Assembly (NCBI RefSeq): GCF_001262015.1
Contig: NZ_CP012074.1
Location: 826,501 to 890,500 of the forward strand
Reading direction: 5' to 3'
DNA from: Prevotella fusca JCM 17724
GTDB taxonomy: Bacteria > Bacteroidota > Bacteroidia > Bacteroidales > Bacteroidaceae
DNA: 64,000 bases
The first letter of the stretch is position 1, and each line of letters begins with the position of its first letter. This document shows positions 1 to 8,292 of the stretch, piece by piece. Under the pieces are notes generated by a model. That model did no database searches. It was not told where the DNA came from and worked only from the letters and a program-made list of their open reading frames with translations. The position numbers and the translations under genes are program-made.

Positions 1-2
1 AT

Positions 3-59
3 CAGATGATACAAGACAGAATCAAGACGGCACGTGAGAAAAAGCCAATGGATGAATAA
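3..59 (+). CDS. C-terminal end of an unknown protein (partial)
   Basis: Frame 3 is open from the window edge to a TAA and encodes 18 residues ending in EKKPMDE. The other two forward frames close within the first 36 bases, so this is probably the tail of a gene that begins outside the window. The product cannot be identified from so few residues. Confidence 0.5.
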   Translation, partial: QMIQDRIKTAREKKPMDE

Positions 60-184
60 ATATTCTGGGGGAAAACTTTAATATACAACACACTTCATAG
101 ATAAATAAATAAGTAGAACACTTTACAGCAGGTAGACCACCTATGTTTGTAAGTATTTTTCATCACCTCTATTATTATTAAGGC

Positions 185-345
185 TTAATTGGCTTTGAAA
201 AGACGCCCTTTTGGCTTGCAAAAGATGCCCTTTAGAGGTCTTACTAACGCCCTTTTAAAGTCCAATTAGGCACCTTTTCTTGCATGACTTTGTAACAAGT
301 TTATAATAAGATGGTTACAAAGGTGTTCAAAAGGTGCTTTTTTGT
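185..345 (+). repeat. Array repeat family A, core copy 1
   Basis: Four consecutive 22-bp units at 189-210, 211-232, 233-254 and 255-276 share a TTGG/TTGA-like start and a GCCCTT-like end. They are followed by a hairpin: GCACCTTTT (270-278) pairs with AAAAGGTGC (329-337), and inside it CTTTGTAAC (288-296) pairs with GTTACAAAG (314-322). The same architecture recurs elsewhere in the window. The rest of the gene-free stretch 60-414 shows nothing else recognisable. Confidence 0.9.
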
Positions 346-414
346 TTCTTAAAAGTAAAGATTGCAAGGAATGATGTAAAGAAAATTCAACACCGTACTA
401 CAGCGTTGCTTATT

Positions 415-882
415 TTAATTATCCCCAGTGTTATACTTTATAAGAATATTTTCCAAACAATGAATGTCAATTTTATCACAATTAATCTCAATTTTATCGT
501 ACATATCTGGTAATGATATGGTATCAATAATGTTATACTCTTCTAAATCCACAACAATAACTTCTAATTCAGTTGCAATAAATAATTTTTGGTTAAACTT
601 TACCATTTCACAAAAAAGAAACATTAAGTCCAAATACATAATTCTGTGTTTCTTTTCAAAATCATAAATAGCAAAATTTTGCTCGATGCCTATTGCATAT
701 ATTTTCGAAGATAAATCTAAAAACTGAGGTAGTAATAGGTCGCTCGACCAAGCAATTTTTGTATGTGAATCGGCATTGATTATTTTTCCATATTTCCGAT
801 AAAAATCATTATGACAGTTATCAAAAATGGCTTCATAATCTAATTCTTTATATGTATTATGATCAATAATTTTAATTCTCAT
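415..882 (-). CDS. Hypothetical protein, AT-rich orphan
   Basis: 155 residues with no recognised domain. The sequence alternates short hydrophobic stretches with acidic turns (for example IYAIGIEQNFAIYDF and LFIATELEVIVVDLEEYN), which resembles beta-propeller-like or all-beta blades; that is inference. There is no signal peptide or membrane helix, so it is probably cytoplasmic. The gene stands alone: the SDR gene upstream is separated by a large hairpin (908-976), and an array repeat lies downstream. Codons are strikingly AT-rich compared with neighbouring metabolic genes, which suggests horizontal acquisition. An orphan immunity-type protein is possible but nothing here proves it. Confidence 0.6.
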   Translation of the reverse strand: MRIKIIDHNTYKELDYEAIFDNCHNDFYRKYGKIINADSHTKIAWSSDLLLPQFLDLSSKIYAIGIEQNFAIYDFEKKHRIMYLDLMFLFCEMVKFNQKLFIATELEVIVVDLEEYNIIDTISLPDMYDKIEINCDKIDIHCLENILIKYNTGDN

Positions 883-907
883 TTCTTCTGTGCATTTAGT
901 AAAGTAA

Positions 908-976
908 GTGGGGATATGAGTTCATACGTCTATTTCTGAACATCGACAATAGAATGTATGAACCTGTATCCCCACA
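908..976. terminator. Large hairpin between the AT-rich orphan and the SDR gene
   Basis: GTGGGGATA followed by GTTCATAC pairs with GTATGAAC and TATCCCCAC, giving an almost continuous 17-bp stem around a loop of about 29 bases. It lies directly downstream of the SDR gene on the minus strand. No clear T-run follows, so it may be a processing or boundary structure rather than a classical terminator. Confidence 0.5.
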
Positions 977-1069
977 ACTATAATTTCTTTTTATCTCTCT
1001 TTTGAGCGTATAAGAACTCTTTGTTTATGCGCTAAAAGATTTCAAAATAAGACCGAAGAAGATTGGTAC

Positions 1070-1834
1070 TTACTTTGATGCGTCTCTATGTAGCACACTT
1101 CCGTTAGCCTGATGAGTGGCAAGAACAAGCACTTCGGCAATCTGAACGTGTGCAGGAGCAGAAGCTGCATAGAAAACAACATCGGCAATATCAGTACCAG
1201 TGAGCGGTTTTACACCATGATAGACTTTGTCAGCACGGGCATCATCGCCATGGAAGCGGACGTTAGAGAAGTTGGTTTCAACAAGTCCCGGCTTCACAGT
1301 AGTTACACGCACAGATGTATGTGCAAGGTCTATACGGAGCCCATCGGTAATAGTCTTCACGGCGGCTTTCGTTCCACAATAGACATTGCCACCAGCATAG
1401 GCTGCATCACCAGCTACAGAACCGATATTAATAACGTGGCCGCTGTTGTGTTTTACCATCCTTGGTACGACGAGTCGTGTCATGGTTAAGAGTCCTTTGA
1501 TGTTGGTATCAATCATCGTTTCCCAATCCTCAAAACTTCCCTCGTACTCTGGTTCCAGACCAAGTGCCAGACCAGCATTATTGATAAGGACATCAATCTG
1601 CTGCCAGTCGAGCGGCAGACTGTTGATAGCTGCAGTTGCAGCCTTACGGTTCCGCACGTCAAAAGCGAGAGCCAGTACCCTTGTGCCTTTTACTTCGAGT
1701 TCTTTCTTCAGGTCGGCAAGGTGTTGTGCCCTGCGTCCTGTAATGATAATATCGTATCCTTCCTGTGCAAACTTACGTGCACAGGCTTCACCAATTCCAC
1801 TGGTAGCACCAGTTACCAATACTGTTTTCTTCAT
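1070..1834 (-). CDS. SDR-family NAD(P)-dependent oxidoreductase
   Basis: 254 residues, a normal length for a classical short-chain dehydrogenase. The cofactor motif TGATSGIG lies at residues 8-15, NNAG at 85-88, and the catalytic set is visible as Ser139, Tyr152 and Lys156 (YCGTK) with Asn111. The arrangement resembles the YdfG / serine 3-dehydrogenase-like subgroup, which oxidises small beta-hydroxy acids such as L-allo-threonine with NADP. The precise substrate is inference. It is a soluble cytoplasmic enzyme. The gene is on the same strand as the two EamA exporters but separated by 116 bases, so co-transcription is possible but unproven. Confidence 0.9.
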   Translation of the reverse strand: MKKTVLVTGATSGIGEACARKFAQEGYDIIITGRRAQHLADLKKELEVKGTRVLALAFDVRNRKAATAAINSLPLDWQQIDVLINNAGLALGLEPEYEGSFEDWETMIDTNIKGLLTMTRLVVPRMVKHNSGHVINIGSVAGDAAYAGGNVYCGTKAAVKTITDGLRIDLAHTSVRVTTVKPGLVETNFSNVRFHGDDARADKVYHGVKPLTGTDIADVVFYAASAPAHVQIAEVLVLATHQANGSVLHRDASK

Positions 1835-1950
1835 ATTATGATCAAGTTATTTTAAAAGACAATACAAATGTTTTAAGACTGAGTAAACACAAGAGCATCC
1901 GACTATTTCCATCAGCAGCCAACCGTAGACCGGCTGACAAGGAGCGTATA

Positions 1951-2832
1951 TTACTTATTCGACACTGCCACTCCTACCAATATCAGTGCACTACCCACAT
2001 AAGCTATGGCTGTCATAGGTTCGTTAAGGAAGATGGCACTGGTGACGACAGTAGTAATCGGGTTGAGATACAGGTAGTTTGATGATGTCATAGCACCAAT
2101 CTTTGCAATGACGAGTGTCCAGAGAACAAAACAAAGAAATGATGCAATAAGACCGAGAAACAGCAGGTTCAGTATCACTTTCGGTGTAAGAAGCATTGAA
2201 GTGGTAGCTGTCCATGGGTCAAAGAGGAATGCCGGCAATACCGTTACAAGTCCATAAAAGAATATCTTACGTGTAATGAAGACTGCGGAATAGCTGTTCG
2301 ATATCTTCTTCATCAATAAGGAATAAACAGCCCAGCACAGCGATGCCAGTAGCGTAAGGAGGTCGCCCCAGGGATTCAGATGCAGTACAAAACTACCATT
2401 GAATATAACAATCGCAACCCCCATTAAGGCTATCAACGAGCCGAGTATCAGTGACCAGCTTGCCTTGATACTCTTCACAAAGGTTATACCGAGTATCACT
2501 GTAAGCAAAGGGGCTGTACAGACAATGAAGCTGACGTTGTTAACATAAGTAAGTCCCACTGCGTAGTTTTCAGCAAGAAAGAAGACAGAACCTCCCGTGA
2601 TACCTAACAGGACCATAATCAACTCATCACGCCATGTTCGGGAAAACAGGTGACGGGGCGAGATAAACCATATACAGATATAGGCAATGACAAAGCGAAG
2701 AAAGAAGATTTCCAACGGTGTCAGCCCACTGTTATACAGCACTTTTGTGTTTACAAAGGTAGTGCCCCATACGGCAACAATGGCAATGGCAAGAAGATGC
2801 CAAAGGATGTTTTTATTCTTGGTGGTCGGCAT
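1951..2832 (-). CDS. DMT-superfamily (EamA) transporter
   Basis: 293 residues with about ten hydrophobic segments arranged as two EamA repeats of five helices, the hallmark of drug/metabolite exporters in the inner membrane. Glycine-rich helix breaks such as VWGTTFVNTKVLY near the N terminus and a terminal GSALILVGVAVSNK segment are typical. The substrate cannot be inferred; family members export amino acids, purines or other metabolites. Its start codon lies inside the end of the upstream EamA gene (20-base overlap), so the two are almost certainly translated from one mRNA and may work as a pair, although most EamA proteins are homodimers. Confidence 0.9.
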   Translation of the reverse strand: MPTTKNKNILWHLLAIAIVAVWGTTFVNTKVLYNSGLTPLEIFFLRFVIAYICIWFISPRHLFSRTWRDELIMVLLGITGGSVFFLAENYAVGLTYVNNVSFIVCTAPLLTVILGITFVKSIKASWSLILGSLIALMGVAIVIFNGSFVLHLNPWGDLLTLLASLCWAVYSLLMKKISNSYSAVFITRKIFFYGLVTVLPAFLFDPWTATTSMLLTPKVILNLLFLGLIASFLCFVLWTLVIAKIGAMTSSNYLYLNPITTVVTSAIFLNEPMTAIAYVGSALILVGVAVSNK

Positions 2833-3736
2833 ATTTCCGAAGAGGATTAGGTAAGGTTTTGCCCTTGGTGATGAGAAGTATCACCGAGGTAATGATAAGA
2901 ACACAACCGATGATAATAGATGTCGTGAGCGGTTCACCCATGAGCGTAATACCAATAGTCATCGCTGTGAGTGGTTCAAAGGCTCCCAGAATAGCCACAC
3001 TGGCTGAGTCAATCAGCGCAAGCGAGCGGACCAAAGTGACATTGCTGATGGTGGTTGGGATTAATCCCAGCAGTATCAATGAAAGGAAAGAGTCTGCGTT
3101 AGTGATACGTTGTACTCCTCCCGTGGTAAATGTTGCATAGAGGACTAGCAATAACATAGCCATGAAGAAGATATAGAAATTCACCTTCAACGCTGGCAGT
3201 TTTCGGATACGCATGTGAGGAAAAAAGACCATATAGATGGCATATAGCAGTCCGGACGACATGGCAAGTGTAACACCCCACATTGACTTGATACCATCTG
3301 CCTGCCCGATTCCTCCAAGAAAGGCTACTCCACCGATGGCAAGCAGAATTGCCAAGGCTATACGCAAGGTCAGTTTCTCATGAAAGAAAAGGATGAGCAG
3401 AACCTCCGTCCATACTGGGTAAGAGAACAATAGCGTTGTTGCAATACCGCCTGGCATATACTCATAACTGCTGAAAAGGCATACTGCTGATACCGCATAC
3501 ATGATGGAAAGGAACATGATACGGAGTCCGTCTCCCCATCGTATATGCAGGTTCTGCTTGCGCCATAGTAGGATAGCCATCATAAAAAGGCAACCGAAGG
3601 CGAAGCGGTAGATAAGAACTGACGGCAATAACATCCCTGATTCCATTACTGGAATGGAAAAAAGAGGGATAGTACCGAACGTGATTGCAGAAAGGCTGGC
3701 ATAGCCATAGCCCTTTATAGTGGATGAATTATTCAC
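2813..3736 (-). CDS. DMT-superfamily (EamA) transporter, first gene of pair
   Basis: 307 residues with about ten transmembrane segments in two EamA halves, beginning with GYGYASLSAITFGTIPLFSIP. It is the promoter-proximal gene of a two-gene unit and overlaps the next EamA gene by 20 bases. A TAATTTTG box on the minus strand at 3773-3780 sits about 37 bases upstream and is the probable -7 element, but the matching -33 box is poor. The two proteins are clearly diverged, so this is not a recent duplication. The exported substrate is unknown. Confidence 0.9.
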   Translation of the reverse strand: MNNSSTIKGYGYASLSAITFGTIPLFSIPVMESGMLLPSVLIYRFAFGCLFMMAILLWRKQNLHIRWGDGLRIMFLSIMYAVSAVCLFSSYEYMPGGIATTLLFSYPVWTEVLLILFFHEKLTLRIALAILLAIGGVAFLGGIGQADGIKSMWGVTLAMSSGLLYAIYMVFFPHMRIRKLPALKVNFYIFFMAMLLLVLYATFTTGGVQRITNADSFLSLILLGLIPTTISNVTLVRSLALIDSASVAILGAFEPLTAMTIGITLMGEPLTTSIIIGCVLIITSVILLITKGKTLPNPLRKYADHQE

Positions 3737-3883
3737 GATTTAAAAGTATGTTGATAATCTCTAACATGAATGCAAAATTACATAAATTTCTGCAATATCA
3801 GTGTCGAAAACTCATATAAAAAGGTCAATAGGTGGGAATAACGGGTACTTCTGGCATATGACAACAACAAGTTGCTTTCACTT

Positions 3884-3974
3884 TGGCTACATATCGCAAG
3901 GTGGTTAGTGCCCAACACCATTGGCGTTTACTAACAGCATCATTGGTGATGAGCACGAGCACATCGTTAGAAAA
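3884..3974 (-). repeat. Palindromic repeat family C, copy 1
   Basis: Read on the minus strand this matches the copy at 6447-6540: CGATGTGCT, then a CATCAC block, then AAACGCCAATGGTGTTG, then TTGCGATATGT. It is imperfectly palindromic. It lies in the 3737-4365 intergenic stretch, which otherwise shows no gene. Confidence 0.65.
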
Positions 3975-4365
3975 CAATAAACGGGGGTGCATGAATGTAA
4001 TTATTTGACATTACTCTCAAGAAAGAAAAATGTAGAGGAAATATGCACTCCAAAACTATTGATGGGCTGACTTTCTTCGTTTGGGCATATATCTCTAAAT
4101 TATAGTGGATAAAAACAAATATATTTTTGAACATGATGCGAGCTTCGTCCTGTAGGTAACACCCGCTACTTCCTACGTCACATTATAATCATTCTTTGAA
4201 AGCAGCATATTCGTAATCGAATAATGAATATCAAATCTGGCTTCAACAAGGTTGCTTAAAGCTCAAATGTAATGCCTGTTTCGTTGACAGTTGTCAAAGG
4301 TTTTATAATGTATGAACGCATAGTAGCACCATTGCTGTCTAAATAAGATTCTATAAAGTCAAATA

Positions 4366-4397
4366 TTTGCACATATTACAATTTATCCGTATCTTTG
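4366..4397 (+). promoter_or_regulatory. Bacteroidetes-type promoter of the lactate dehydrogenase gene
   Basis: TTTG at 4366-4369, exactly 20 bases, then TATCTTTG at 4390-4397. This matches the known Bacteroidetes -33/-7 consensus. It implies a 5' leader of roughly 130 bases before the start codon. Confidence 0.85.
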
Positions 4398-4535
4398 CAG
4401 TGTCTTAGATAAAAGACTGGATAACTTGAATATATAAAACACCTGGGACATCAGAAAATGTAAAGAACTCCCTTGAACATTGGAATATAAGGGATTATCT
4501 AAAGCACTTATAATAATTTTAAACATATTAGGTAA

Positions 4536-5531
4536 ATGGCAATAAGGATAGCATTCTTCGACGCAAAGTCGTATGACATCAAGTCGTTCAATGAAGTAAA
4601 CAAAGATTATAATTTCGATATTCACTATTATCAAGAGCGTCTTAGTATCAGCACGGTACCCTTGGCAAAGGATGCTGATGTGGTATGTATTTTCGTAAAT
4701 GCTGAGTGTGATGCGAGGGTAATTGACGAACTGGTGAAGAACGGTGTAAAGCTGGTAGCTCTTCGCTGTGCCGGTTTCAACAATGTAGATCTCAAGGCAG
4801 CTGAAGGACGCATCAAGGTAACGCGCGTTCCAGCTTACTCTCCACACGCTGTTGCAGAGTATGCCGTGGCATTGATGCTGAGTCTGAACCGCAAGATTTA
4901 TCGTGCAGTTAACCGTACACGTGACGGAAACTTCACTCTGAATGGTCTGCTCGGATTCGACATGTATGGCAAGACTGCGGGTGTTATCGGCATGGGACGT
5001 ATTGCCAAGGAGCTGATAAAGATTCTGCATGGCTTTGGCATGAATGTCATGGCTTATGACCTCTACCCTGACGAGGAGTTTGCAAAGCAGTATGGCGTGA
5101 AGATTGTCCAGCTTGACGAACTTTATGCTAACAGTGACATTATCTCCCTCCACTGCCCGCTGACCCCTGATACCAAGTTCCTCATCAACCAGGAGAGCAT
5201 CTCCAAGATGAAGAAGGGCGTTATGATTATTAATACTGGCCGTGGTCAACTTATCAATACCGAAGACCTTATTGAGGGGCTGCGCATGAAGCAGGTGGGC
5301 TCAGCTGGTCTGGACGTTTACGAGGAAGAGAAGGAATATTTCTACGAGGACAAGAGCGACAAGATGATTGACGACGACGTATTGGCTCGTCTGCTGATGG
5401 TTCCGAACGTTGTGCTGACCTCGCACCAGGCTTTCTTTACGGAGGAGGCACTCCATAACATTGCCGTTTCAACACTTAACAGTGTCAAGGAACTGGCTGA
5501 AGGCAAGGAGCTAAGCTGTGAAGTAAAATGA
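4536..5531 (+). CDS. ldhA: D-lactate dehydrogenase (2-hydroxyacid dehydrogenase family)
   Basis: 331 residues, matching fermentative D-lactate dehydrogenases (about 330). It reduces pyruvate to D-lactate with NADH in the cytoplasm, regenerating NAD. The nucleotide-binding loop GVIGMGRIAKE lies near residues 149-159. The catalytic Arg236 (TGRG), a Glu in VYEEE (263-265) and His297 (SHQAF) form the family triad. The bulky insert EEEKEYFYEDKSDK before the last catalytic region is typical of LdhA rather than of phosphoglycerate dehydrogenases. It is monocistronic, with a clear promoter (4366-4397) and a strong terminator (5550-5594). With NifJ elsewhere in the window it gives two alternative fates for pyruvate. 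Confidence 0.92.
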   Translation: MAIRIAFFDAKSYDIKSFNEVNKDYNFDIHYYQERLSISTVPLAKDADVVCIFVNAECDARVIDELVKNGVKLVALRCAGFNNVDLKAAEGRIKVTRVPAYSPHAVAEYAVALMLSLNRKIYRAVNRTRDGNFTLNGLLGFDMYGKTAGVIGMGRIAKELIKILHGFGMNVMAYDLYPDEEFAKQYGVKIVQLDELYANSDIISLHCPLTPDTKFLINQESISKMKKGVMIINTGRGQLINTEDLIEGLRMKQVGSAGLDVYEEEKEYFYEDKSDKMIDDDVLARLLMVPNVVLTSHQAFFTEEALHNIAVSTLNSVKELAEGKELSCEVK

Positions 5532-5549
5532 TGTCTTCCTACATATATA

Positions 5550-5594
5550 AAGGTGGACGGAGAAAGATTATCTTTCTTTGTCCACCTTTTTGTT
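5550..5594 (+). terminator. Rho-independent terminator of ldhA
   Basis: AAAGGTGGAC pairs with GTCCACCTTT, with an inner AGAAAGAT/ATCTTTCT stem, followed by TTTGTTTT. It lies 19 bases after the ldhA stop codon. Confidence 0.9.
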
Positions 5595-5950
5595 TTGAAT
5601 TTCATAACACAAGATAAATACTATTTAACCTGAATCTTTTTGCTGGTAGATTCGTTTCGTTTATCTTTGTCCACATTAAAACTCAAATAATAGATATAGT
5701 GTCTTTCAACAGGTTTTCATACAGTGTACCTTGAGAAAGGGCTATGAAGGATAACATATTGATAATATTTATACCTAATTTTCATAAACATTTATTCTGA
5801 TACCATCAGGGAGGGGGACTTTCGGGTCTCCTCCTTTTACGTTTATAGTAAAGTTATTGGTGTCCAGATGAAGTTTTCCCATATAGGATCGTCATTAGTG
5901 TCTTAACATTATTATAATGACGATAATAACCCTTTTCTCCATTTTTTCGT

Positions 5951-6444
5951 TTCTTCCGTTAAATGCGTGGATATTCATCATTCTGCTTGTATGAAAGCTG
6001 TCATTATGTATCTTTGTAGTGACCCAGACAACATTTTGTAAAAACGTTTCATAACATGAAATCAAACTGATGCTCTTTTAGCTTTGAAAAGACGCCCAAT
6101 TGGCTTCGAGAAGACGCCCTTTTGAGGTCTTGTTAACGCCCTTTTGAACCCTAACTAACGCCCTTTTGAAACACGGTTGTGCAAGCATCTGATTCTCTGT
6201 AGGTTACAATGCTGCTGAAATCCGTCATTTTTGCACTTCTTTTTGAGCCTGACGGCTGCACGATTATCAAGATATTTCAAATGCATTTCTTTAGTATCTC
6301 ACAGGATACAAGCGGACAAGCGAACAGTTGCAGATTTAGATAAAAGCCCTATTGTCTCAGTGATATGGATTTAGAAATGAAGAACACTTCACTTTGAGGC
6401 TATATCCATTATATGCGTAGGCGTCTACGCATATAACGGAAGAA
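5951..6444 (+). repeat. Array repeat family A, full-length copy 2 with inverted ends
   Basis: Left end TTCTTCCGTTAAATGCGTGG at 5951-5970 is matched in reverse orientation at 6423-6444 (19 of 22 bases identical over the 22-bp ends). Inside lie four 22-bp units at 6078-6099, 6100-6121, 6122-6143 and 6144-6165. Upstream of the array is a promoter-like TTG-N19-TATCTTTG (box 6009-6016). The right end contains a perfect 11-bp palindrome (6410-6420 with 6425-6435). It resembles a non-autonomous mobile element. Confidence 0.75.
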
Positions 6445-6446
6445 GC

Positions 6447-6540
6447 ATTTTCTACCGATGTGCTGTTGCCCATCACATGTGGTGTTCTTGGTAAACACCA
6501 ATGGTGTTGATGGCTAAACAGGTTGCAATATGTTGTCAGG
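6447..6540 (+). repeat. Palindromic repeat family C, copy 2
   Basis: Contains ACCGATGTGCTGTTGCCCATCAC, written here as the blocks ACCGATGTGCTGTTGCC and CATCAC, then AAACACCAATGGTGTTGATG and GGTTGCAATATGTTG. It matches copies at 3884-3974 and 36476-36575 on the other strand. It abuts the inverted end of the family A element just before it. Confidence 0.65.
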
Positions 6541-6865
6541 CCAGGAAGAGCATTCGGTTAGAAAAGTGTCGTACTACCAAAAGCTAATAAACCTTTTTTC
6601 GATTAGAGAGCTTACTTTTCTAAATACAACAGGATACTATCTATTTAAAAGGACGTGGGAAAGTATGCTGTTTTAGTTTTATCAAGCAGTAATAACAGTA
6701 AAGTAATTTATGCAGTTTATACCTGAACTACTCAAAAGCAGTAATCCAAACATGCCGCTTGATAGGATGATAATGACTATGTTCTTCATTTATCAAACCT
6801 ATTAAGATAGATGGACAGGGGGCATCATTTTTATTTTTTTTAGTAGATAGTTCAAATAAAAGCAG

Positions 6866-6873
6866 TATCTTTG
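6866..6873 (+). promoter_or_regulatory. Putative -7 element for the Rep gene
   Basis: TATCTTTG at 6866-6873 fits the Bacteroidetes -7 consensus; no good -33 element is seen. The 130-base leader that follows contains the direct repeat GATGCACAA twice, 14 bases apart. No run of classical iterons or DnaA boxes is visible by eye between 5600 and 7005. Confidence 0.5.
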
Positions 6874-7005
6874 CAAATTGGAAGAGGCTGTGACAAAAAC
6901 AGGACTCATTGGCAATCTACAGTGACGTATGTCTCGTGCGTCCGTGAACGATGCACAATGAAGGATGCACAAAGCCGTGCATACCCGCATCTTTGATACA
7001 GCTTC

Positions 7006-8178
7006 ATGATAAAGGCAAAGGACACTAATATGACAACAGACAAGACAGCCATCAGGAAGGTCACTCGTAAGCGTGGAGCAAAAGCACAGAAAGCTCCATT
7101 GAAAAGCCGTACTATCTCAAATGACCTTATCCCAATCGAGGAAGAGACCTGGCTCCTACAGCCGATTGCCGTGACGATGATGCGCCACGACTACTCTCTT
7201 ATTCAAGTGAGAATCCTGGTATCTATTGTCGAGAGCCTGCAGTCTATCCTGCACGGTATTCTGAACAACAAACGTGGCTTTCAGCTGGATTTATTTCATA
7301 CTGATGAGCTGGACGAGGACGGGCGTATGCCTATCAAACTTCCTTTCAAGGAGTTAGGCGTTGACCCGAACCACTACCCTCAGTTGCGTAACTCGCTGAA
7401 GATGCTTGCCTCTATCCCTGTAGAAATACCCTATAAGACGGCTGAAGGAAGGAAATACACAAAGGCAACCAACCTTTGTGATGTGTATATTCCCGAAGAC
7501 CGCTCCTATAACAAATATGCCATTCTGAAGCTCGACCATACTGTGGCAGAGCGACTTGTCTCACTGGATTTTGGTTATCACCGTTTAGGAAAACAGATAG
7601 TCTTTGCATGTAAGAACCGTTATACACAACGCATTTACATGTTCATTGAGTCATGGGTGGACAAAGGGCGCACGGTTATCAAGACGCTGGAGTTCCGCAA
7701 GATGCTTCGTCTGGAAAACAATTACAAGAAGTTCTCTGACTTCTGCCGCCGTGTTCTCGACCCTGCCATGCAGGAATTGAAGGAACTTGCAGAAAAAGGG
7801 TTCTGCGATTGCCACTTTGAGTATCAGAAAAAGTATGACCACGGTCAGCGTGGCGGTGAGCCTGATGAGCTCGTCTTTATCATACATCGCACGAAGGACA
7901 AGATGAATGTACAGTTACAGGAAATGACACAGAACCAGCGTCGTCAGTTCCAGCAGTACCTCGTACAGTATTTCGACTTTACCCCGGTAAATGCACAGGC
8001 TATGGCAGACCGGATTACGGCAGAGACCTACCAGGAGGCGGTACAGAAGCTGATGAGTCTGCGCGACCGTTTCTCCAAGACCTTTGTCAAGGACAAGGCA
8101 GCCTATACTTTCAAGAGTCTTGACGAGATGTTGAAATCCAAGGAAGTGCCTAACACCCTCGTAGAAGAGGTGGAATAA
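7006..8178 (+). CDS. Plasmid-type replication initiation protein (RepB / Rep_3 superfamily)
   Basis: 390 residues. After a basic N terminus (about 1-40, rich in Lys/Arg), the region around residues 55-350 has the features of Rep_3-type initiators: an early LIQVRILVSIVESLQ helix, two winged-helix-like domains, and a second domain starting near RYTQRIYMFIESWVDKG and LEFRKMLRLENNYKKFSDFCRRVLDPA. Rep proteins of this class bind iterons and start replication of plasmids, and in Bacteroidales also occur on large replicons. Starts at 7006 or at 7030 (ATGACAACAG) are both possible. No parAB genes are adjacent. The large gene-free, repeat-rich region upstream (5595-7005) is the obvious place for an origin. 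Function is inferred from family resemblance only. Confidence 0.75.
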   Translation: MIKAKDTNMTTDKTAIRKVTRKRGAKAQKAPLKSRTISNDLIPIEEETWLLQPIAVTMMRHDYSLIQVRILVSIVESLQSILHGILNNKRGFQLDLFHTDELDEDGRMPIKLPFKELGVDPNHYPQLRNSLKMLASIPVEIPYKTAEGRKYTKATNLCDVYIPEDRSYNKYAILKLDHTVAERLVSLDFGYHRLGKQIVFACKNRYTQRIYMFIESWVDKGRTVIKTLEFRKMLRLENNYKKFSDFCRRVLDPAMQELKELAEKGFCDCHFEYQKKYDHGQRGGEPDELVFIIHRTKDKMNVQLQEMTQNQRRQFQQYLVQYFDFTPVNAQAMADRITAETYQEAVQKLMSLRDRFSKTFVKDKAAYTFKSLDEMLKSKEVPNTLVEEVE

Positions 8179-8217
8179 GATATAGGAACTTCCCCTTACG
8201 GAATAGGAATTTACCTA

Positions 8218-8248
8218 TTTGATATTTGAAACCAAAAGACTATTTTTG
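8218..8248 (+). promoter_or_regulatory. Promoter of the lipoprotein operon
   Basis: TTTG at 8218-8221, 19 bases, then TATTTTTG at 8241-8248. It precedes the start codon at 8293 by 44 bases. Confidence 0.75.
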
Positions 8249-8292
8249 CAATAGATAAATAACAAAAGTAGTCACATTTAAAGGTTACAGAT

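Noticed and set aside
185..280. Possible CRISPR array because of regular repeats
   Set aside because: The units are contiguous without spacers, degenerate, only four in number, and there are no cas genes.
4383..5249. 288-residue ORF antisense to ldhA, and other long antisense ORFs (for example 26862-27923, 40443-41189, 32017-32667)
   Set aside because: They are shadows of strongly coding genes on the other strand; their composition is unlike real proteins and they have no promoters.
6685..6867. Three AGCAGTA motifs upstream of the Rep gene as iterons
   Set aside because: They are short and irregularly spaced (about 52 and 124 bases); not enough to call iterons.
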